64,000 nt of DNA, taken from contig NBAY01000033.1 of the NCBI GenBank assembly GCA_002794775.1, positions 372,001-436,000 of the forward strand, in the 5' to 3' direction. Below are positions 22,857 to 35,222 of this stretch, piece by piece (positions within the stretch are counted from its first letter, which is position 1; every line of letters begins with the position of its first letter). Below the pieces are notes generated by a model. The model was not told the origin of the DNA. It searched no databases and saw only the letters and a list, made by a program, of their open reading frames with translations. Made by a program: the position numbers and the translations under genes. Source of the DNA: Porodaedalea pini. Taxonomy: Eukaryota > Basidiomycota > Agaricomycetes > Hymenochaetales > Hymenochaetaceae.

Positions 22857-24704
22857 ATGATCGTCAAAGACAGCAACGCGACCCCAGCCAACCTGAAGAG
22901 CAGTTACGCGCCCATTTCTGCACGCGCAGTCGGTGAATCGTCGTCTAACTTTATGGCGCCGCCGCCTACGTACGATGCGTCGCAGAGCCCCTTCTTTGGG
23001 TACAGGTCGGCAACTGAGCCTGCTGGACGTCGGTTTTGGCGCGCACTTGCTGTTGCGCTCATCGTTTGGTTCCTGCTGGGCATGCTCGTGCGCAGTATCG
23101 TCGATCTAGCACTCGTCCATAGACATCATAAACACGGGGTGAGTGAGTTTTTGATATACGGAACGTTCGCAGGAAGCCGTGTCATGGCCAAATTAAGTCA
23201 TCTTGCTGGAAGGAGAGCGTTCACGCTAGCATAACATGAACCTTCGGTTCATTTCTTATTTATTCTCCATCTATTCTTTCCTTCTTCTACCCCTGTCCCT
23301 TTCGTATTTCACATTATCGCTTCTTGCCTTGAGGAGGCAGCAGTGGTCAGTGACAAGGGCTCCTGGATTTCGAACTCTACAGTCTTCAGGGATAAAAGCT
23401 AACATCCGCATTCCAGCGCCTTGCAAAGGATTACCCGGAATTCGAGTCAGGCGAAGCCTTACAGTGCATCGACCGTCCAGACTGGACATCCACCGGCGTT
23501 ACCCTCAAAAAGCCCAAAATGCCTATCGACCTCCCTCGACCTCCCTACTACTCAAGTACGTCCTTCTCGCTCCCTCCGGACGCAGACCTCCTCTACTTCC
23601 TTTCGCGCGGCTCGCTTGCCTACGGCACTGTTCGCTTCGAACTCTCCTCTGGCACATCCGCCGACGACAACACCGTGCAAGTCGATGTCGGCGTGTGGTA
23701 CTGGTCCGCTGAAGCGCTGGAACGCGCATCAGTGTGTGCGCTCGAGCGGCATGAGCACGGCGAGCATTATGGCGTGGGTATCTTCACGCCACGCAGTTGG
23801 CATGGAAGGTCGATGCGTGATAGGATGTACTTCGAAGTTGTTGTGCGCCTTCCGCCACGCAATTATGTGGCACTGGAGACGGACTACGAGAATTTCGCGC
23901 TTGACATTGCGGATTTGCAAAGGAGCGCCGTGTTTGAGAAGCTTCATTTGAAGACGTCCAACGGCCATATCGCTGCTGAGGTATGCGTTTCTTCTGCATG
24001 CTGAGACGTATTTGGTTCATAACATCCACCGTAGAGCTTAGAAGCGCAGGAGGGTTCACTGAAGTCCTCGAATGGCGCGATATCGGGCAAATACAACGTT
24101 TCGCATAGCCTCCAGCTCGTCACTTCCAACGCCAAGATCGATGCAGACATCGACATGTATAGCGAGAACTCGCACTATACCTCGCTTCTCCTCAAAACTA
24201 GCAATGCGTGCGTTTTCCTTTCCTTCCTTCTTCCCTTCTCCGTAAATACAAAGATATCTTACCTACCTCTCTCGCAGACCAATCGACAGCAACCTAAGCC
24301 TAAACGGCCCTTCGCTCACCAGCGCTTTCGCAGTTCAAGCTCTCACCTCCAACGCCCCCTCCCTCCTGCACATCACCTCGCATCCGCACTCCTCCCCACT
24401 CACCCTTGAGATGCGCACCTCTAACGCGCGCGCGCGCGCCGCGCTGCACCCATCCTTCGAGGGACCCTTCAGACTGCGCACGTCGAACGCAAACCCTGCG
24501 CTACAAGCAGGCAACAATGGGGAGACGGAAGATCCGAGCGGCGAGGGGAGGGAGCGCGGCGTGGAGATTGCGAGGCAGGTGAGGGGCGTGATGGAGGGGA
24601 AGGTGTGGTGGGGCGAGTGGACAGGGAGGGGAAAGGGGTGGGTGCATGTTACGTCGAGCAATGCGCCTGTTGAACTGGATCTGACGGGGTACCCGGCTTG
24701 GTGA
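22857..24704 (+). CDS. Single-pass membrane protein with extracellular TSN beta-repeats (paralogue A)
   Basis: The start at ATG 22857 gives a short cytosolic, Pro-rich N-terminus (MAPPPTYDASQSP), then one transmembrane helix (ALAVALIVWFLLGMLVRSIV). A long outer domain follows, beginning DYPEFESGEALQC after one or more introns. The C-terminal third has repeated strands ending in TSN (LKTSNGHIAAE, LVTSNAKIDAD, LKTSNA, LTSNAPSLL, MRTSNARAR, LRTSNANPAL, VTSSNAPVEL), resembling the repetitive beta-helix of DUF4097-type putative adhesins. The stop is TGA 24702-24704. It is a type II membrane protein facing outside or into the lumen; function unknown. It faces a paralogue (25080-26795) tail to tail. 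Confidence 0.7.
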
Positions 24705-25079
24705 AGGATGTTATCAAAGCGTAAGAGCTTGCTACAAGCTCTTGTTTGTGAAGATGTCTTGTCTAAGTCCCCCCCCCTCCCCCCCTTTTCCCTTTTCTTT
24801 TCTCGATCTACGTACATTCATGTGCGTAGATTCCGTTATGTGAAAATGTTGCTTCTGAAATTTACTTTCTGCTTCTCTTGTGTTGGTTCTTAGTGTACTG
24901 ATTTCTTCTCATTTGTATGTACGAAAAGTCCAATGGTTTGATAATAAGAAGTTTGAATTGGTGTAACTAGAATACAGGTATACGAAACACATACAACAAG
25001 GCAGGTGATTTAATGTCATGATAAAGCTGAAGAAACTCATGACAACATCCAAGGCACTCGACAGTAGATAACCATGCAC

Positions 25080-26795
25080 TCAAAGTCTCAAAATTGCCGG
25101 AAGTATAGTCGTCCTCACATTCACAAGCCCCCCTCCACGCTCCGTCCGTCCACGCCTATCCATCCACGCCACCTCGCCTTCCAGTAGATGCATCTCTTCC
25201 CGCGTCACCCAGACCTGGCGCCAACGGCCCATCTGCGCCGGGTCGCGAGGCAGGATCTCAGAGACCTCCAGCGCGGGTCTCAGCGCGCTCGTCTTGAGCG
25301 CGAACGCGCCGGCAAACTGAGGCGGGAGCGACACATCGGCGGACGCGTTCGAGGTACGCGCGGAGAGCTGCAGGAAGGAGGAGAGTGGTTGGGAGAGGAC
25401 GGAGAGTGAGAGTGGGGCGTTGGTGGTTGTGCTGGTGATGCTGAAGTTCCCGTCTACACCTGCAGAATCGGAGAAGGACGAAGACGAGGAAGGATTGGAA
25501 AGGTTAAGCTGCGCTGAGATGGCGGAATCCGTGGTACGGATGGTGAGCTGCGTTGGAGGATGGCTGGACGAGCCTGTGTTGAGCATGGAGATGTCCGCGC
25601 GGATGGGCCAGTTCTTGGTGAGAAGCTCAAGCGAGGACGACGTGGTGTAGCTGCCCGCGATGTGTGCTTCTGATGTCTCCAGGCGCGCTTTGTGTGCCAT
25701 CAGCGACTGTGGATAATAGAGACAAAGGAAATTAGTTCCTGAGTCGTCTATTATGACTGATTGCTGGAAAATCGCATGTACCTTGGCTTCAATGGCCTTG
25801 TATCCAGTAGTCAGGTTGATATCGCCAAATTCTACGCGCCCGCAAGATCGCCTGTACCGATTCCAAAGAGCATGAAATCCGCAACCAGCCGTGAGATGTG
25901 TAGTGGACGCTTCTCTGGGACAGGCAGCAGGACAAAGACGTCGTACCGTAGGAGGATGGCGCTAGACGGTGGGTCAGCGTCGTCATTTGTGTTCTATGCT
26001 CACTAGTCAGGAAAAATTCACCGCTAAAACGAAAAGGAAAGCCAGAGTCACCATTATGCCGATAGTACGTTCAGTGCCTTTCTCAAATAAGCACACTTTT
26101 GAGCGCTTCAATGCCCTTGGTGTGCGGTAAGAGATCACTACGTCCACCTCGACATCTGAGCTCGAACTTTCGACGGCGTCGATAAGGAACGAGCCGTGCG
26201 AGTACGAGTCGTTTCCGAAGAACGAGAAATCTGACGCGACGGGAAGGCTGAATCCGAGCTTCATGCTATACGGTACACCGTCGGACGATGAATCATTGCG
26301 CGTGAGGTTTCCGTGGGCGCCTAGTACGCAGGACGCAGTTCGTATCCGACCGTCCGCCTCCCTTCCTCCTTCTGACTTTCCCGGTTGAGTTTTCTTATCA
26401 CCAGACTTATTATCTCTAGTCCTCTTCTACATTGAATCAGCATAGAAAGGCAGCAACGCAAACGGGAAAAAGTAACATACATGTCTCACGATTAAATCTA
26501 TATCCAAATCCGCAAAGCTCTGCACGAGGATGGTGAGCAGGAGCCAGACGCAGAACGCTATAGCGAACGCTTTGAGAAACCGCTTGCGCGCATTCTCGCC
26601 GCGCGGAAACCGCTCGCGAGGATGTGTGGGGACGTCCTGCGGAAATTGTAATGGGGCGTTGTAGATCGTCCTGTACGAGGTGGAAGAGTATGCCGGCGGC
26701 GGCACAAGCTGGGAACTCTCCGACATTTCCTCTCCCGCCGCACGCTGCGGCTGCGGCACCTTCGCGTCGGGGCTGTCCTCGTCGATGACAATCAT
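25080..26795 (-). CDS. Single-pass membrane protein with TSN-type repeats (paralogue B)
   Basis: The start at ATG 26795 (MIVIDEDSPDAKVPQPQ) has the same plan as paralogue A: a Pro-rich cytosolic tail (QLVPPPAYSSTSYRT), one transmembrane helix (AFAIAFCVWLLLTILVQSF), a middle domain with DVEVDVVISYRTPRALKRS, and C-terminal repeats (LETSEAHIAGSYTTS, IRTTDSAISAQLNLS, ARTSNASADVSLP). The stop is at 25080. Both paralogues begin MIV and share the order PPPxY - membrane helix - beta-repeats. Similarity between the two is clear in layout but weak in sequence, so the duplication is old. Several short introns are needed to join the exons. Confidence 0.68.
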
Positions 26796-26869
26796 GGCAA
26801 GTGATGGCAGGGCGAAAAGAGCAGACTGCGCATATAACCGCGAGCGCGGTCGTTATCATACCGGCATAG

Positions 26870-27446
26870 GATAACCACATGGATTTCCGCAGTCGATTAG
26901 GTCATTCGAGTCAGAATTTTCCCGCTGAATTGGATGGAACCTGATGTGTACGCTAAGCCGCATTTCAAGCGCGCAGTGTAGACAGGTGGGACCGCAATGT
27001 TAACCGTCGACGGTGGATGCAAGTAAGAGTTCAGTTGGTGCCATGAAGGTGCGTTCGATCTTCGCTCTATGGATTACACGCATGAGTCAGAACACTACAA
27101 AACAGTTTGTATATAACGATACAAATTTAGATACTGTACTTACATCTTGTATACCAAAGCACTACGATAACTAGCCAAAAGCAACCAGAACGGAATGAAA
27201 AGAAAAAGTGAAAGTACATAACCTGCCTTCTGAGCATGATATCCAACGCTAAACGAACGATTCGAATCTCTACGAGGGGCCTAAACATACCCTATAAGGC
27301 ATACCCTATAAGGCATACACCCTTCACCATGATAGTACTAGGTGACGAAGGAAGCAAGCGACTGGACCTAAAGGTGAAGGATAGGTGTACATGTGATTGT
27401 TTTGTCTTCATGATAGGGGAAATAGGAGTAAAGATTATGTCGACAT
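26870..27446. other. Intergenic, with a small direct repeat
   Basis: A 14-nt unit (ATACCCTATAAGGC) occurs twice in tandem at about 27288-27315. I see no gene. Confidence 0.5.
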
Positions 27447-29767
27447 CTATGACATTGCCAGGAGCTCCCCTAGAACGGGAATATTAGACCTAGGCAGAGT
27501 CCTCTGCGCAGGTGTAGGGCTCTCCGGATCCTTGCGAATATACCACTCCGGTCGGCGTCTCCGGCTGCTCTGTGCACGGCGTGCCCGCTCGCCTGTCACT
27601 GGAGCCATCACATGGAACCCCCGGAACGTGAAGGCACAGTAGAAACGGGTCTCTCGGGGCGAGCGATATGCTTCGTCAAGGGCATAGTCTGGGTCTGGCG
27701 AGGTCATCAAGTCGTAAGGCTTCTGGCTGTCCTTTGCACGAGCACGTTTCTCGTTTGCCAGTTCGTCTCGTATCTGGGCGAGTCTTTGAAGTGTGACTGT
27801 GCTATGGGACTCCTTAAAGTGCGAGGGTCGTGCTGAGCTTATGGAGCCTGGACCGTCGTGAATACTGGCACCCGACATCGAATGATTGCCTTGCAACGCG
27901 TCGTTATCGTCCGAGTCATAGTCTTCGAAGACCTCCGGATTTTCAGGCTGATACTCTGGGCTCTGCGCCAATTGTAGGTCGTCATAATCATGCGTTGGCG
28001 TTGAGAGATTCGTGCACAAGCTGCGGTTCGGGTCGACAGTCGAAGTTCCCTCAAGCACGTCCTCCCCAATCCGCGGCCCCCGCTCGCCGAGTCCCTCGAT
28101 TTGACCGTCTCCTTCGTAGAGACGCGTCGAATCCGCTGATGTCAGCTCCTCGACATCTCTTTCCCTAATAAGTGAGCTTCCGCAGAAGCGACTTCCTCTT
28201 GAGCTTCCTGGGCTGAACTGCGTGTACGAGGGACGCGGCTTGTTCAATCCCTTCCTGAAGGCAAGGCTCGGAATCGGGCTCCGAGGCCGCCTAAAGACCG
28301 GACTGGCAGGTATATATCGCTTGCTGACCGGATTCTGTCTTGCGACCGTCGAGTCATGAGCTGGAAGGAGGGGATCGCGAGGAGGACCCATGAAATTGTC
28401 CTTAGGGTTTGTAGGCCTAGGCAGTCTACTGGACCCTCCAAGTTTAACTGGAGTATTGGTAGTATTGTCACGGCTGCGATGCGGGCGAAACCCTGGGATG
28501 CTGTCACCCCTATGCAACGCCTCCTTCAGGCGTTCGACGAAAGGTGGTTGATCTTTGCGCGTCGCTCGGTCACGTTCCCTCTTCCGGCGCATGTTTACAA
28601 AGCATGGGATCTTACTCTGCTTGGATGGGGAGCCGTCCTTCCCGACACGTGTGGCTGACGGATCGTGCTGGTGCTCTGGAGGGATAGGGAGATGCGGCTG
28701 CGCCGAGTTTGTTTTGATGCCTTGAACCTCAGCCGTGTTCTGATCTTCAGATGGGACGAATGAAGACAAAGGCTCCTCCTTGACCCAGGAGGAGGGAATG
28801 TGACGCGGACCATCTGGAATAACCAAGGTACTCATTGGTCGAGGCGACAAAGGCTTGTCGAAAGGTAAGGCCTTCTCTCTCTGAGGAGATCTGCCGCTAA
28901 TGATCGGTGCAGGCAGATCCTGCGAGTCTGCGGCGTCTGCGGAATCTTGAGAAGACCGTCGGCGCTTGTAGGCTCGGCTGCCTATGTTTGACCGGTAGAG
29001 TTTCCTCTTAAGCAGAGATGCTTGTGCTGAGCTTCGATTTGCATGTGAAATCAACTCATTCCTGGGCATTTGTATTGTATTAGCTCATGATAGATAGTAA
29101 AAAAGAAATCGAATGATAGACTCACCTGTACGCAGTGAGCACCTCTTCGCGCTTTTCAATCAACCTTTCCTTCAGTGTCGACCAACTAACTCGCGACCCC
29201 AACTTATAAGTCTGTGTCAGGATGAGTCATTAGCGGTGAAACGTTGATGCAAATAAAGACCGCTGGAGCTTACTGTGCCGAGTTTTTGCGCTTTCCTATA
29301 ACCAAGTACCTCGAAAACTCCTTCAGGAGGAATAATCGGGAGCTCCGGAGCAAATGTACGGAACGCGACCTCTATCATCCTGATCCACATAGTCAACTTT
29401 AGCAAGGCGGAAGACAATCGTTGGATGAAGAATGAATGGGTACGCACTTCTCTTCTACTTCTTGTTTATCTACTCCAAGCGTCTCAAGCAGTTGCTCTGT
29501 CAGGGCGCCGGTCGGCTTATTCATGTCAACACCGGCATTCTGGAGAGCGACGACGAGGCCATATCAGGTGGTCAAACAAAGGAAACTAAGCTATTGTATT
29601 AAACTCACCTCCATATCCTCGAGCATTCTAGCTTCTTTGTCCATGAAATGAAGCATCTCCTCAGCAGTAAAGACGGCATCCCCTCCGAGAAGCGACGTCT
29701 CATTGTAGGAAATGCCCTCTCCTTCACTCTCTCCACTAACGTTTCTCTTAGCTTCGCTCCTAACCAT
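27447..29767 (-). CDS. Unknown basic, disordered protein
   Basis: The start at ATG 29767 (MVRSEAKRNVSGESEGEG) opens an N-terminal helical part: EEMLHFMDKEARMLEDM, then after an intron GALTEQLLETLGVDKQEVEE, and FEVLGYRKAQKLG. The main exon (29069-27447) encodes about 540 residues rich in Arg, Ser and Pro, with basic clusters (KRKLYRSNIGSRAYKRRR) that could be nuclear signals. A more ordered patch lies near the end (RLAQIRDELANEKRARAKD). I recognise no domain. An alternative start, 30 nt upstream at ATG 29797, is in frame. Confidence 0.6.
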
Positions 29768-30468
29768 GACTGCAAGACAGAAACTCGCGGTGGTCAATGA
29801 TCAGGGTCAGGAACAGGTAGAGGGTGGTGGTAGTATGAAGAGAGAAAGAGAAAGCGACCACGCGCCGCAGATAAAGGCGCAGAGCAGTCGCCATCTAGGC
29901 CACATCTCTTTGTGTTTCTTGTCGATCGTGGCTCTCATCTGCGCTCGCGCTGGTAATGGATGAGAACGGAAATTGCGAATGGCAGTGCTCGGCTGTTGAG
30001 GGTCCACACTCACGTGACACGAACGCGGCCTAATTTGAGGCGCGTTCCTTACGTGATACTAAGCAATATCGTGCTGTAGCTGGCGGATTGCGCGAACACA
30101 TCTATTCATTCTTCAGATAGTGGGAAGCCCACACTCAAAGAAAAGAGGGCAGACATTGTGCATAAACATAGCGGTAGCAAGGAGAGTAAGGTTCAAGACA
30201 TTCGAAATAAGTTTGGCGCCTTTCCCCGACCAACGTGTTCGTCCTCAACCTGTACCGTCCGTACGAAATACATTGCATGGAATGGGAAGTATTGTACACG
30301 AGTCGAAAGTACGTACACAGGCGCCTAGCCATTACTAATACAAATAAATACAAAAAAGCCTTAACCAAAACGAGAGGTCCCAGATTTTACGGAGGAAAGA
30401 TACATGGCCAGCACATTAACACATTAAGTACATCATTTTTTCACCACATGCTCGCAATATCATGATAT
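29768..30468. other. Intergenic
   Basis: This is the upstream region of the 27447-29767 gene and the 3' flank of the carboxypeptidase gene. No coding frame is convincing. Confidence 0.5.
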
Positions 30469-33182
30469 TCAAAGCGAAAAGAGATATGTCACCATCGTCG
30501 CTAGCACAGTAGCCAGCCCCACGCTGCGCGCAAGTAAAGGTGAAGCAGCGCTTGCCTGTGTCGAGGCTGCATTTTCCTCGAGAGCAATGCTTGAAACGAC
30601 GGTGTCCCACGCAGAGACCGTTGCGGCCGGGTACGTATATGTCGTCGTCGTCGACAAGCTCCCGCCGAAGATCGCAGTCGTGCCAGGCAAAAACTCACCC
30701 GCAAGCGCAGACTCCTCGCCGCCCTCTGCGAAGTTCGACCCCGCTTCGACGAGGCCCGTTTGGTTGGTCCCGAGGACAAATTCACGGAGAAAGGCAAATG
30801 CTGCGGCAGGCTTCTTCTGCGGAACGAGATGCGATGCGCCATCAAAGAGCACGTACGTCCAGTTGTGCTCCTGGTGGACTATTCCCGCAAACGCACCCGT
30901 GTCGTCAGTCCAGGGCGTCGAGGGCTTACGCGTAAAGCCCTGCGTGCCGCCGAATGTTGTATTTTGGATCGTCGCTATATGAATAGAGAAATGTCACGAT
31001 GAACTATTTCCAGTAAAAGCAGGTCGCAACGAACTTTCGGTACCCCGATGAGCGAGGAGTGAATCGTCGTTGCCGGAGTAGAGCACGATGCCCACACCAC
31101 GCGCAGATGCATTCGATGCCAGCTCGCTCAAAAAGTCCTGAGGACTGTGTTTGTGTAAATAGGGAAGGGAAGAAATAATGCTTGCTCAGACGTACTCAGG
31201 ACCTAGGAAAGAGCACACCACGTCAACAATGCAACTCGACACGTGAGAAGATAAAGTAACGAACTTATGTCACCCAGCTCAAAAGAGCTATTGAATGGAT
31301 ACTCCGCGCTCTCGACCCATGCTTTGCTTGTCGGCGCGTGCAGCGCAGCAATCGTACGATTATCTATGCGAGCATTAGTAAAACGTATCGACAATCAGTC
31401 GTTGTTCGTATTTACCGTTGAGGAAGTCAGGCGGAAGCATATTTGCCGGAGACGTCGCCGGCTTTACCACCAGGCCGTCCGTCAGATCATAGACGTCAAG
31501 AACGGCTCCAGTAGGGTCCAAACCTGCAATAGACACGTCAGCCAGACGCTCACACAAAAAGAAGTCAGATACAACGAACTCCACGGCAGTGTATAATTGA
31601 CCATATAATCGTAAAGCTCGTCGAGCAAGAAGCACGCATACCATGAGTCGATCGTCCCGTTCGAGCGGAGCGACAAGTCGCGTTTCCACGCCATCCGCTT
31701 CGCCTTCTGCTCCATTCCGCGTTTTGCAATCCCCGAACCAACAGAGCGTCGCGCAAATTCCTCGATGGTGCGCTTCTTCAGGTTCCTAGAAGCGGCAGAC
31801 GAGCGGAGCATGCGACGTGATGCGAGAGCGGCGTTGGACGCTGTGAGAGGGCTGAAAGGGTCTGTCGGAGCAGGATATACCAGAGTTTGGAAGAGCCCAC
31901 CCGTTTGCGGGTAGGTTAGGTTGATGTCGAAGCCGCATAAGTGAGTCCTTTATTGTATGGTGTCAGTATTGCAAGGACACTGCTCAGTCCGAGCGAAACC
32001 TACTGCTCGCGGAAATACTCCAGCACATCCGTGTCGTAGTCGATAATCTGCGGGTACGTCTCAATGATCGAAACGACGGGCAGATCCTGCGTTACAGGGA
32101 ACTCGCTGATCGTGCCATCCCCGATGACAATCTTCATGAGCTTGACAGGCGGGTTCGCAGTTGAAAAAATCGCCTTCGTAACATATGGCTACGCCTTGCA
32201 CGTCAGCAGCAGAACGGGCGTAATATAGATTTGTGTGAACTCACAATCCATCGACCGCTGTAGCTTTCACCCGCGAGGATAAGTGGTCGTGTCGCCAAGC
32301 TCGGGAAGACCTTGATGAGATTCGTAAGAAATTGCAAGAAGTCAGAGCCCATCTGGTCGTCATCGAGAACTGTATGGCAATCAGAATCTGACCTAAACTT
32401 TGCAATAAAGAACTTTACCGTATCCTGTGCTATCTGCGGTCGCAAAGCCTACGCCGACCGGATTATCGACCCAGAACGTGTCGACAAGAGTATTCCAGCT
32501 GAAATTGTTTGCTTCAGGGACAAATCATCCTGCATTCGCAAAGGCCCGTTCTGAGCAAATAAGAACTCAGACAAATATCACAATTGCAAACGAGTAATGC
32601 AAAAATACCTCAACAAGTAGTCCCGCCAAGCTAGATGAACCAGGTCTAGACACAAAATTGCCATCAATATTGAAAATTCAATTATCCCAGCAGACACGCA
32701 AGTCTCGTCTCCCGTCACTGTCAGGCATGGCATAGGAGAAGGCGCTGCGTCCGTCTGAAATCGCTGAGCGGGGTGAACAACATGATACGTACCCTCCTTG
32801 CAACCAAATTAACCATGGATCCGTGCTACCATCAGTTGTAAGAGACCCATTCTCCTTCTCAAATGCCCAGAAAAATAGAGTGTCGTTGTCGTGGCCCGCG
32901 CGATTCACGGGGATGCTGCCAGCGAAGCTGCGTGTGAGTGGGAAGGTGACGTTCGGCAGGCTGTCGTTCACCTGAAAATCTGGCAAAATTCGATTTGTAC
33001 CGTGTCAATCTGACCATTCAAAATGAAAAAAGAAGCTGCTGCAACTTACAGCTCTGCCATTCCGTACTAAAGCCGCCACTTGGTTGTCCGGGGTAGACGT
33101 GAGGAAACGAGCTGTCTGGTGTTTGAGCGCGAACGCCGACAGCGGCCAGCGCGGCAGCGAGCACAGTGAGGGCGAACACCAT
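30469..33182 (-). CDS. Secreted serine carboxypeptidase (peptidase family S10), probably GPI-anchored; one apparent frameshift
   Basis: The start is ATG 33182, with a signal peptide (MVFALTVLAAALAAVGVRAQ). The S10 substrate-binding region is DPWLIWLQGG, spliced to PGSSSLAGLLVE, then NGPLRMQDD and DTFWVDNPVGVGF. The nucleophile Ser lies in LILAGESYSGRWI, the Asp region is IVLYSGNDDS and the His region is DGASHLVPQ. The C-terminus has a Ser/Thr-rich stretch followed by a hydrophobic end (GLATVLATMVTYLFSL), typical of a GPI-anchor signal. These enzymes remove C-terminal residues at acid pH outside the cell or at the wall. About ten introns interrupt the gene. Between LRMQDDLSLK and NNFSWN (about 32505-32515) the frame slips by one base with no splice site, so the copy may be broken or the base call wrong. 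Confidence 0.85.
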
Positions 33183-33227
33183 AGTTGAAGCTCTTCTGCG
33201 TCGAAATCTCGGGCCACCTCGACTGCT

Positions 33228-33234
33228 CTTTATA
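33228..33234 (-). promoter_or_regulatory. TATA box of the carboxypeptidase gene
   Basis: On the minus strand TATAAAG lies about 46-52 nt upstream of the carboxypeptidase ATG. This distance suits a TATA box with a very short leader. Confidence 0.6.
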
Positions 33235-35222
33235 GCGCGTTACGATGGCGGTGCTTCGTCTGGATCCGAGAATCGTGGGCGCTTTTTCCAGGGGACGGTT
33301 GCTCAGACCGGCACACGCAGTAGTTCAGGACAGAATGTGCCCGCCACATCCTTTTGTCGACTTTGTCCATCAGAAGGCATGGTTGCTAGGCTCGTGTGGC
33401 AAGGTCGCTTCCAGTGACTTGAACAATAACGAGTCCCAATTGTTAGCTTGTGAAAATATCTATGTGCTCGTCGATAAGATTAGACACGCACGGCACGTGC
33501 GGCAGGTCGATAGGCACGCTGCTAACTTTGTTTACTGCAAAACCCAAAAGAACTCGAATCTTGCAAGTGAAACATTGCTATCTGGTCCTGAATAGCAATC
33601 TGAATAACATGTATTCAAAGTCCTGGATATGTATTGTATGGATATATCAGCATTAATATTGGCGACGGGTGACCGTTGACAAGTTCTCTTCGAACTTTCT
33701 GGCTCAAAGTGCTCGTGATATTTATATGAAAAGTAGCAAGTTAAAAAGGACCAAAAATAGCATGCGGAAGTAAACTTGACGTTCATTTGTTGGCCGAGCC
33801 TCCTTTTGATATCTCCTGATAACTTGTACTTTCAGGAGGATCATACTTGACGAAGGATCCCGTCTACTCCAACGGCAACGCCCTTACCTAAAGCCAATCG
33901 GAGTAACGGTCGTTCCGCGTAGTTCATTCATCGTTGTTCATATCATAAACGAAGATATCCGCATGAGCGAACGGAAGGCTCACGGTACGGTGCCTCTGCT
34001 CGAGAACAATCAGAGGCAAGGCATAAAGGTAGACCGAGGTTTGCGTTGCATATCAGTGCATGAGAGATTACCCGTCGGGGAAAGATACGAGCAGTAAGGA
34101 CGTAAGCATGAAGATTTGGCGAACTCGATGTAGTGCTTCTTACTGACCGCAGTTAATCGACGATCTCTTGAAATTTATAATAGGAAGAGGTCCCTTGCTC
34201 TGGTGGTAGGCGGGATGGGTGTGAAAGGCATCCAGGATGAAGGACAGCAAATAAAAACGTCTAAGAGGAGTTCCGGACCTGGCTCCGAGTCAGAGTCAGC
34301 CATCTATATCAGTTCAACTGAGTTGCAGTAGTCCTGTGCGAGGCGCAGTACTGAAATCTTCTTGGGAAAGGTCCGGCCGAATCAGATATGGATACTGTGA
34401 CTCGAGGTTGAGGAAATCACGCAGTTCAGCAGAAGCCGAACATAAAATATGAAAAAAAGGTGTCCATCAACATCATCAAAGGCATTAGATCCCGGCCTCT
34501 TGAATAAAAAATGGTCTTCTTTTCGTCAACCTAGGTATTTGGAGTTGTCATCCACAACACCGCCAGAACGTCGGAGATCATATCCAAGTCAGAACGAACT
34601 CTCATTTCAAGTCTCAACCCGAATCAAAGTCATCCCATGTGCAAAACCAGCCCCTTGTTGTCCCGCGATCTGATACGAAGGAACAGATCAGGAAGTCCGC
34701 AGCATAACAAGCAGGTAAAAAAGGGCATGCAAGTAGCTTTCCGCTTTCAAGTCTAAGTAGAGGTTGCCAATTTTAACTCAAATCTCCGAGAAACAGAGCC
34801 GCAGAGCGAAGGACTACGCAGCCAGCATTCAAAGACGGCAGAAGTTCGGAGGTGGTAGTCAAAATCCAAATACCCCAAAGTCGTGAAGTCATAGTAATTA
34901 AATTATGCCGGTCCTTCTGTCCTTTCAATAGCTGCTGCGTCATAGGATCCTTCGAGTAAGTGAGCTCGTCCGACGGCGTTTAAAGACACGGAGGATCGTC
35001 AGAAGATCCCTAGCTTGAGCAAAGCAATGCTGGGAAGCGACGACTTAAGTCACGGGTAGATCCAAGTCCTGTCTCCGAGACAATTCCGAGCTTGAGAGAG
35101 TTCATCTCAGGACACCCAGTGTTTCTTCCTGTGTCAGACATACTGAGAGTCATGGCGGTAGGATTAGCAGCACACATGAACAAACATACATGTGTGCAAC
35201 AACAATGATCGTGTGCGACGCT
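33235..35222. other. Gene-poor interval of about 2 kb
   Basis: No open frame longer than about 116 codons is seen, and none has recognisable motifs. The longest (33245-33595, plus strand) overlaps the carboxypeptidase promoter and is probably chance. Degenerate sequence without recognisable origin fills the rest. Confidence 0.5.

Noticed and set aside
24335..24817. Minus-strand open frame of 160 codons
   Set aside because: It overlaps the conserved TSN-repeat exon of the plus-strand membrane protein and has no motif of its own.
33245..33595. Plus-strand 116-codon open frame upstream of the carboxypeptidase
   Set aside because: No homology or signal is seen, and it overlaps the carboxypeptidase promoter with its TATA box.
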